A stretch of DNA of 64,000 nucleotides. Source: Mesorhizobium sp. Lineage in GTDB: Bacteria > Pseudomonadota > Alphaproteobacteria > Rhizobiales > Rhizobiaceae. The stretch is from contig SAKE01000014.1 of the NCBI GenBank assembly GCA_004017275.1, positions 62,001 to 126,000 on the forward strand, in the 5' to 3' direction. The notes under the pieces were generated by a model that saw only the letters and a list, made by a program, of their open reading frames with translations, made no database searches and was not told the origin of the DNA. Position numbers and translations under genes: made by a program. Below are positions 58,840-64,000 of the stretch, piece by piece. The number at the start of each line of letters is the position of its first letter. The stretch's first letter is position 1.

Positions 58840-59298
58840 ATGACCGAAAAAACAGCGCCTGCGCCCGAAGCCATCAAGGCCTGGGCTCGCCTGATGCGGG
58901 TATCGCGCCAGCTGATGGAAAGTGCTGAAGAGGCGTTGAAGGCCGATGGCCTGCCGCCGCTTGCCTGGTATGACGTGCTGCATGAGCTCGCCGAGGCGGG
59001 CGAGGGCGGGCTGCGGCCGTTCCAGCTCATCGAGCGCACCCTGTTCGCGCAATACAACATCTCGCGCCTGCTGGCCCGGCTCGAGGCCGACGGGCAGGTG
59101 GAGAAATTGCCGGTGGCCGATGACGGCCGTGGCCAGACCATCCGAATCACGGCCAAGGGCCGCGGGACGCGCCGCGATATGTGGGCTGTTTACGGGCGGT
59201 CGATCGCCGAACTGGTCGGCGCCAAACTTTCGGCGGATGAGCTGACCATGGTCTCGGCACTGCTTGGACGGCTGCGTCAGCCGCCAGCCAGCAATTAG
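58840..59298 (+). CDS. MarR-family transcriptional regulator
   Basis: The 152-residue protein contains the MarR winged helix: LPPLAWYDVLHELAEAGEGGLRPFQLIERTLFAQYNISRLLARLEADGQVEKLPVADDGRGQTIRITAKGRGTRRDM, with the DDGRGQTI wing and the flanking dimerisation helices. It is divergent from a GST gene and likely represses it and itself through the ATGCAT palindromes; electrophiles or phenolics would be plausible inducers. Confidence 0.93.
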   Translation: MTEKTAPAPEAIKAWARLMRVSRQLMESAEEALKADGLPPLAWYDVLHELAEAGEGGLRPFQLIERTLFAQYNISRLLARLEADGQVEKLPVADDGRGQTIRITAKGRGTRRDMWAVYGRSIAELVGAKLSADELTMVSALLGRLRQPPASN

Positions 59299-59383
59299 GC
59301 GAGGCTTGTCGCGCGGCAACGCCCATCCAGTTGCAGATATTTTGCTCTCGTCCTCTTGCGCGCGGCCGCGGATTGCGCAATAT

Positions 59384-59408
59384 GCCGAACCGTAACGTAC
59401 GGTACGGC
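59384..59408. promoter_or_regulatory. Palindromic operator upstream of TetR gene
   Basis: GCCGAACCGTA-ACG-TACGGTACGGC has 11-base arms with one mismatch and ends eight bases before the predicted start codon of the downstream TetR gene. It is most likely the autoregulatory site of that repressor. Confidence 0.65.
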
Positions 59409-59416
59409 AAGCCGGA

Positions 59417-60127
59417 ATGACTGGTGGCCCTGCCTTTCGAGAGAAGAGCGTGTTGCACATCGTGCCCGACATCGACACCGGCGAAGCGCTGACGGAGCGG
59501 CAGAAGGCCGTGCTCGACGCAGCGTTGCGGCTGCTGGTCGAGGAGGGCGACCAGCTGACCATGACCGCCGTGGCGCGCCGCGCCAGCTGTTCCAAGGAAA
59601 CGCTCTACAAATGGTTCGGCGACCGCGACGGGCTGCTGACGGCGACGGTGCAGTGGCAGGCCTCGAAAGTGCGGGTAGCGCCGGTTGACGGCAAGGGGCT
59701 CGACCTTGCCTCGCTGACCGCAAGCCTCGAACGCTTCGCTTCCGACTGGCTTAAGGTGATCTCAAGCGACACGTCGATCGCGCTCAACCGGGTGGCGATC
59801 GGCCATGCCGGCCCAATCAGGCGCAAGGAGGGCAAGGACAATCTCGGCGCTGTGGTGCTGGAGAACGGCCGCTTCGCATTGGCCAAACGGCTGAAGCCGG
59901 TGCTTGAGGCCGGCCGACAGAACGGGCTTTTGGATTTCGCGGATGCCGAAACGGCGTTTCGTACCTTTTTCGGGCTGGTCGCCCGCGATGTGCAGATCCG
60001 TCTGCTGCTCGGCGACCGGCTGGAATTGACTGAGGCGGCGATCGGCGGCGATGCCGCGCGGGCGACGCAGCAGTTTCTCGCTCTTCACGGAGCAAAAACC
60101 GGGCCGCAAGGCCCTAGAGCCGGATGA
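59417..60127 (+). CDS. TetR/AcrR-family transcriptional regulator
   Basis: This 236-residue protein has the TetR HTH at about residues 30-75 (VLDAALRLLVEEGDQLTMTAVARRASCSKETLYKWFGDRDGLLTATV) and an AefR/TetR_C-like ligand domain (TAFRTFFGLVARDVQIRLLLGD). The ORF may begin at 59417 or at an internal start such as the TTG at 59452. The last residues (PRAG and the stop) are encoded by an intergenic palindromic repeat, suggesting the repeat replaced the original 3' end. It precedes ilvC but is separated from it by two palindromes. Confidence 0.88.
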   Translation: MTGGPAFREKSVLHIVPDIDTGEALTERQKAVLDAALRLLVEEGDQLTMTAVARRASCSKETLYKWFGDRDGLLTATVQWQASKVRVAPVDGKGLDLASLTASLERFASDWLKVISSDTSIALNRVAIGHAGPIRRKEGKDNLGAVVLENGRFALAKRLKPVLEAGRQNGLLDFADAETAFRTFFGLVARDVQIRLLLGDRLELTEAAIGGDAARATQQFLALHGAKTGPQGPRAG

Positions 60128-60227
60128 TTTCAGGTCAAGTCGACCTGAAATCTGAATCCGGCTCTAAATCAAGGAGATAGAGCATGATGTCGTCCGAAAA
60201 CCGCTTCACACTTTTCGGCATCATGCT
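60115..60227. repeat. Two palindromic repeats upstream of ilvC
   Basis: The first has outer arms TAGAGCCGGAT/ATCCGGCTCTA (60115-60125, 60156-60166) and an inner perfect stem GATTTCAGGTC-AAGTC-GACCTGAAATC (60126-60152). The second pairs AGCATGATG (60181-60189) with CATCATGCT (60219-60227) and CCGAAAA (60194-60200) with TTTTCGG (60212-60218). Its centre, AAAACCGCTTCACACTTTTC, matches the repeat at 2556-2575. The second ends 31 bp before the ilvC start. Confidence 0.8.
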
Positions 60228-60257
60228 CTGATTTGTAAAAACGGGAAGGAAGACAAA

Positions 60258-61277
60258 ATGCGCGTCTATTACGATCGTGATGCCGATCTCAATCTGATCA
60301 AGGGCAAGAAGGTCGCCATCATCGGCTACGGCAGCCAGGGCAGGGCGCATGCGCTCAACCTCAAGGATTCCGGCGCCAAGGAGATCGCCATCGGCCTCAA
60401 GGCCGGCTCGGCGACCGCCAAGAAGGTCGAGGCCGACGGGCTCAAGGTGATGAGCGTGGCGGACGCCGCCAAATGGGCCGACCTGATGATGATGGCAACG
60501 CCCGACGAACTGCAGGCCGACATCTACAAGAACGAGATCGCGCCGAACATCCGCGATGGTGCGGCGATCGCTTTCGCGCACGGCCTCAACGTGCATTTCG
60601 GCCTGATCGAGCCGAAGTCGACGGTCGACGTCGTCATGATCGCACCGAAGGGTCCCGGCCACACGGTGCGCGGCGAATACCAGAAGGGCGGCGGCGTGCC
60701 GTGCCTGGTCGCCGTCAACCAGGATGCTTCGGGCAATGCGCTCGACCTGGCACTGTCCTACGCCTGCGGCGTCGGCGGCGGCCGTTCGGGCATCATCGAG
60801 ACCAATTTCCGCGAAGAATGCGAGACCGATCTGTTCGGCGAGCAGGTCGTGCTGTGCGGCGGCCTGGTCGAGCTGATCCGCGCCGGCTTCGAGACGCTGG
60901 TGGAAGCCGGCTACGCGCCTGAGATGGCCTATTTCGAGTGCCTGCACGAGGTCAAGCTGATCGTCGACCTGATCTATGAAGGCGGCATCGCCAACATGAA
61001 CTACTCCATCTCGAACACCGCAGAATGGGGCGAATATGTCTCGGGTCCGCGCATCATCACCGCCGAGACCAAAGCCGAGATGAAGCGCGTCTTGAAGGAC
61101 ATCCAGACCGGCAAGTTCACCTCGGAATGGATGCAGGAATACCGCGCCGGCATGTCGCGCTTCAAGGGCATCCGCCGCAACAATGACGGCCACCAGATCG
61201 AGGAAGTCGGCGCCAAGCTGCGCGCGATGATGCCGTGGATTTCCAAGAACAAGCTGGTCGACAAGGCCAAGAACTAG
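60258..61277 (+). CDS. ilvC: Ketol-acid reductoisomerase
   Basis: The 339-residue class I enzyme converts acetolactate to dihydroxyisovalerate in Val/Leu/Ile synthesis, acting after IlvIH. The NADPH motif GYGSQGRAHALNLKDSG is at residues 25-41, DLMMMATPDELQADIY follows, and the metal-binding region has NFREECETDLFGEQVVLCGG with the conserved Asp/Glu and MNYSISNTAEWGEYVSGP. GGAAGGA lies upstream of the ATG. It is monocistronic and followed by a strong terminator. Confidence 0.97.
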   Translation: MRVYYDRDADLNLIKGKKVAIIGYGSQGRAHALNLKDSGAKEIAIGLKAGSATAKKVEADGLKVMSVADAAKWADLMMMATPDELQADIYKNEIAPNIRDGAAIAFAHGLNVHFGLIEPKSTVDVVMIAPKGPGHTVRGEYQKGGGVPCLVAVNQDASGNALDLALSYACGVGGGRSGIIETNFREECETDLFGEQVVLCGGLVELIRAGFETLVEAGYAPEMAYFECLHEVKLIVDLIYEGGIANMNYSISNTAEWGEYVSGPRIITAETKAEMKRVLKDIQTGKFTSEWMQEYRAGMSRFKGIRRNNDGHQIEEVGAKLRAMMPWISKNKLVDKAKN

Positions 61278-61324
61278 GCGAAATCTTCGCGTCCGAAGAC
61301 AAGCAGCTTCGAACAGTCAAAATC

Positions 61325-61351
61325 AAAACGGCGCCCAAACGGCGCCGTTTT
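61325..61351. terminator. Bidirectional terminator after ilvC
   Basis: AAAACGGCGCC-CAAAC-GGCGCCGTTTT is a perfect 11-base-pair stem flanked by A and T runs. It can end both the ilvC transcript and the convergent BA14K transcript. Next to it, 61366-61385 carries four tandem copies of the five-base unit AGCTC/CAGCT. Confidence 0.85.
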
Positions 61352-61379
61352 CCCGTTCAGTCAATCAGCTCAGCTCAGC

Positions 61380-61964
61380 TCAGCTATAGGGCGACCAGCA
61401 CTGCTGGCGCGGGCCACCATAGGGCTGGAACGTGTTGTCCCAGGCGCGATACGACCGGTAGCGGTTGTAGCACCAACGGACATGGGCGCTCGAAACCCGC
61501 TGCGTCCGGTAAGTTCGGTAGTAGCGGCGCGGCGGCGGCCCGTCATAGTAGTTGTAGTTGTTGTACATGCTGCCAAGGCCGAGTCCGAGGCCGAGGCCCA
61601 GAATCGCGGCGGCCGCACCATCATCGTAGTAACGGCCGCCACGATAATGATGGCGACCATGGCGCCAACGCCAGTCATCGCCGCGGTTCCAGTTTCCACC
61701 GTTCCAGTTGCGGTCACCGTTCCAGTGTCGACGGCCCCCGTTCCAGTTGCCCGACCGGCGCCATCTCCAATCATTGTTGAACTGACGGTCGTTGCCGCCG
61801 GCCCAGCTGTCGCGGACCGGCGTGACCGTTGGTGCCGCCGTGCTTGTCGGAATAGATAGATTCGGCTGCAGGATTGGTCCGGCGGCGGACGGCGCCGTGA
61901 TGCCGGAAAAGATACCGAGGGCTATCAGCCCGGATTTGACCGTGGAGGAAAAGAGCGAATTCAT
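61380..61964 (-). CDS. BA14K family protein
   Basis: The ATG at 61964 (GGAGAG upstream) gives 194 residues: an N-terminal signal sequence (SSTVKSGLIALGIFSGITAPSAAG), a long Asn/Trp/Gly/Arg-rich low-complexity region (NWNGGRRHWNGDRNWNGG), a short glycine-rich hydrophobic stretch (ILGLGLGLGLGSMY), and the C-terminal BA14K motif VRWCYNRYRSYRAWDNTFQPYGGPRQQCWSPY. This family was described from the Brucella 14-kDa immunoreactive protein and is exported; its role is unclear, possibly lectin-like. Confidence 0.9.
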   Translation of the reverse strand: MNSLFSSTVKSGLIALGIFSGITAPSAAGPILQPNLSIPTSTAAPTVTPVRDSWAGGNDRQFNNDWRWRRSGNWNGGRRHWNGDRNWNGGNWNRGDDWRWRHGRHHYRGGRYYDDGAAAAILGLGLGLGLGSMYNNYNYYDGPPPRRYYRTYRTQRVSSAHVRWCYNRYRSYRAWDNTFQPYGGPRQQCWSPYS

Positions 61965-62153
61965 TGCACTCTCCAAGAGTTACAGGCCCCGCGCCCGCCC
62001 GAGGAATGGGGCAACAATGGATGTTTGCATCTGAACGGCGGATGAACGGAAAGGTTCCGTCAACCATGGCGCGAATGCCCCCAGGACCAATCGATCTGCG
62101 CTGGTGGTCCTGCGAGCTTGTTTTCTCCAGCACTTGCGGGCAAAGGTCATGGC

Positions 62154-63266
62154 ATGTCGCTGCGCCTTGCCACCTTCAATGTCGAGAACCTGATGAACAG
62201 GTTCGATTTTTCCGGCTACCGCAACCAGCTCAACGAGGATCGCACGCTGGCGCTGTACGATATCCGGAGCGAGGCGGAATACAGGATGCTGGAGCAGGCG
62301 CGTGCCATCGCCCAGTCCGACGACACGCGCCAGCTGACGGCGCTGGCGATCGCCGCCACCCGCGCCGACATCATCTGCATGCAGGAGGTCGACAATATCG
62401 AGGCGCTGAAGGCCTTCGAATACGGCTATCTGTTCAAGATGGTGGGGCAGGGCTACCGGCAGAAATACACCACGTCGGGCAATGATTCGCGCGGCATCGA
62501 CGTTGCCGTGATGATGCGCAACGAAACCGCGCAGGGCCAGCCGATCGAGTTCGTGCGCATGACCAGCCACGCCTATGTCACCTACGAGCAGTTCGGGCTG
62601 CACACGCCGGAGCTTGAAACCCTCGGCAACCAGGCCAATGAGCGCATCTTCCGGCGCGACTGCCTGGAGATCGACATCACCGTGGGCGGCGTGCCGCTGA
62701 CGCTTTACCTCGTGCACTTCAAGTCGATGGGCTCGCCGCGCAATGGGCTCGACGGGCGCGAGGCGACGATGCCGATCCGCATCGCCGAGGCGCAGGCCGT
62801 GCGGCGCATCATCGAGGAGCGTTTCGGTGGCGAGCATGCCGCCGACAAGCGCTGGGCGATCTGCGGCGACATGAACGACTATCGCCAGCGCGTGAAGATC
62901 GCCGGCGACGCGATCGACGGCTACCGCTTCGAAGTGGTCGACGAGGCCCTGTCCTGCATCAACGTGCTGACGGCGGGCGGCTTCTGCGAAAACGTCGTCG
63001 AGCGGCGGCCGGAGATGAACCGCTGGAGTTTCTACCACACGCGCGGACCGGAAGAGCGGCATCTGTGCCAGCTCGACTACATCCTGCTGTCGAAGGGGCT
63101 CGCCACCAGCAACGCGACGGCGGTTCCCGACATCATCCGCAACGGCCAGCCCTGGCGCACCATCTTTCCACCCGGCCAGGAGGTCGACCGCTTTCCGCGT
63201 GCCGGCTGGGACCGGCCGAAGGCATCGGACCATTGCCCGGTGGCCATCACCCTGGATATCGCGTGA
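62154..63266 (+). CDS. Endonuclease/exonuclease/phosphatase-family protein
   Basis: The ATG at 62154 gives 370 residues with the EEP fold: LRLATFNVENLMNRFDF (Asn in FNVENL), DIICMQEVDNIEALKAF (catalytic metal-binding Glu), VHFKSMG, WAICGDMNDYRQ (GDxN) and the final KASDHCPVAITL (SDH). All catalytic positions are present. Members cleave nucleic acids or phosphodiesters. There is no signal peptide, so it should be cytoplasmic. Four bases after its stop a NUDIX gene begins, so the two are co-transcribed. Confidence 0.9.
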   Translation: MSLRLATFNVENLMNRFDFSGYRNQLNEDRTLALYDIRSEAEYRMLEQARAIAQSDDTRQLTALAIAATRADIICMQEVDNIEALKAFEYGYLFKMVGQGYRQKYTTSGNDSRGIDVAVMMRNETAQGQPIEFVRMTSHAYVTYEQFGLHTPELETLGNQANERIFRRDCLEIDITVGGVPLTLYLVHFKSMGSPRNGLDGREATMPIRIAEAQAVRRIIEERFGGEHAADKRWAICGDMNDYRQRVKIAGDAIDGYRFEVVDEALSCINVLTAGGFCENVVERRPEMNRWSFYHTRGPEERHLCQLDYILLSKGLATSNATAVPDIIRNGQPWRTIFPPGQEVDRFPRAGWDRPKASDHCPVAITLDIA

Positions 63267-63269
63267 CGC

Positions 63270-63986
63270 ATGAGTTTCGACCTGCCGCGCAATGTCATCC
63301 TGCCCGTCGATGCCGTCGACGTCCGGCTCGACCCTGGCCCGCATCCTTTCTCCAGGGATAATGCGGAGGCGATCACCGAGAACTGGCAGCGCGAAGTCGC
63401 CGTCAACCCGGCGCTGTTCGACGGCATGGTGGTGCTGCTGTCGCAACTCGCCTACCGCGACAATTGTCTCGTCGGCCGCTGCCATGCGGTCAACTATTCG
63501 ACCTTCATGCTGTGGCGCAAACGGCGCGAGAATTCGGGCGCCGAGCATGCTTATGCCCATGCCATGCTGGTGGCCGGCGACAATGCGCTGGTGGCGATCC
63601 GCATGGGTTCACACACGGCTAACCCCGGCCGCGTCTATTTTGCCGCCGGCTCGTTCGAGCCGGTCGATTTTCGCGACGGGCTGGTCGATGTCGATTTCAA
63701 CATGATCCGCGAGGTGCGCGAGGAAACCGGTCTCGACCTGTCAGGTGCGGAACGCGGCAAGCGCTACCACGCCATGTCGACCAACAGCGGCACGGTGATC
63801 TTTCGCCGCTACCACGCGACGGCGCTCGCCGACGAGATCGCCCGGCGCATCAGTGCCTTCGTCGCCACCGAGACCGAGCCGGAGATCGAGGGACCGGTGA
63901 TCATCCGCCATGCCGCCGACTTGCCGGATGGGCTCTCGCCGCACATGAAGCCGCTGATCGAGTGGCATTTCGCAAACAGGAATTAA
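63270..63986 (+). CDS. NUDIX hydrolase-like protein
   Basis: This 238-residue protein has the core of the NUDIX box, REVREETGLDL, at about residues 149-159, which supplies the metal-binding glutamates. The first part of the box is degenerate (the usual Glu eight residues before REVREE is Val). The fold before it (AHAMLVAGDNALVAIRMGSHTANPGRVYFAAGSFEP) fits. It probably cleaves a nucleoside diphosphate derivative and is coupled to the EEP gene upstream. Its stop is 14 bases from the window end. Confidence 0.82.
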   Translation: MSFDLPRNVILPVDAVDVRLDPGPHPFSRDNAEAITENWQREVAVNPALFDGMVVLLSQLAYRDNCLVGRCHAVNYSTFMLWRKRRENSGAEHAYAHAMLVAGDNALVAIRMGSHTANPGRVYFAAGSFEPVDFRDGLVDVDFNMIREVREETGLDLSGAERGKRYHAMSTNSGTVIFRRYHATALADEIARRISAFVATETEPEIEGPVIIRHAADLPDGLSPHMKPLIEWHFANRN

Positions 63987-64000
63987 GGGCGCGTCTTGTT

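Noticed and set aside
61980..63560. Minus-strand 526-codon open frame across the EEP and NUDIX genes
   Set aside because: Shadow of two genes with recognised active-site motifs; no ribosome site or domain.

Overview
The window is a stretch of chromosome from a high-GC alphaproteobacterium of the Hyphomicrobiales, most likely Mesorhizobium or a close relative. This rests on the overall GC-rich codon use, a circularly permuted two-piece tmRNA with the tag ANDNYAEARLAA, a BA14K-family protein, an SspB ClpXP adaptor of the alphaproteobacterial type, the hflK-hflC-DUF2065-Do protease order, and several families of long palindromic intergenic repeats of rhizobial type. No rRNA or tRNA gene, CRISPR array, prophage or complete insertion sequence was seen.

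Layout. 1-5 kb: an RhtA-like exporter (cut by the left edge) divergent from an Lrp regulator, a thioesterase, an FAD-linked dehydrogenase and a DyP peroxidase behind a 22-bp triple repeat. 5-13.7 kb: a giant AsmA-family protein with a TolA-like tail, an ECF sigma factor with a fused SnoaL domain, the sspB operon, and a TetR/MFS drug-efflux pair with a clear operator. 13.7-16.1 kb: a 3' fragment of an ATPase gene abutting ssrA, a DUF2853 gene and thyA. 16.1-19.6 kb: a molybdate locus (mop, modABC, ModE-like DNA-binding protein) with a ModE-type box. 19.6-29.5 kb: cobF, DUF4424-folA, hflKC-DUF2065-Do protease, serB-GNAT, miaA and a diguanylate cyclase. 29.7-35.2 kb: a HerA-like ATPase, an XRE-cupin regulator, small genes and a flavin monooxygenase. 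35.4-39.1 kb: the acetolactate synthase operon with a leader-peptide attenuator and a foreign-looking gene between the two subunit genes. 39.2-46.2 kb: a LysE exporter, an RND efflux pair and a cobalt-type nitrile hydratase operon. 46.2-54.2 kb: a putative TIR-flanked cassette with a broken gene, a RecD-like helicase, pdxJ, kup, a quinone reductase/HxlR pair and an FAD monooxygenase. 54.2-58.7 kb: a secreted TPR-CHAT protease, a low-GC membrane protein and a GST. 58.8-64 kb: MarR and TetR regulators with visible operators, ilvC, BA14K, an EEP-family nuclease/phosphatase and a NUDIX protein.

Most of the window is housekeeping and metabolic. Branched-chain amino acid synthesis (ilv genes at 35 and 60 kb), folate/thymidylate (thyA, folA), membrane proteolysis (hflKC, Do protease) and molybdate supply are the coherent pathways. 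The most interesting signals are regulatory: an apparently leaderless branched-chain leader peptide in front of acetolactate synthase, two other promoters whose -10 elements imply leaderless mRNAs, a molbindin gene that seems to start at AUA, the permuted tmRNA with a gene fragment joined to its 3' end, and several repeat families shared between distant intergenic regions. Operon membership, operators and promoters are read from sequence only; no expression or homology search was available.
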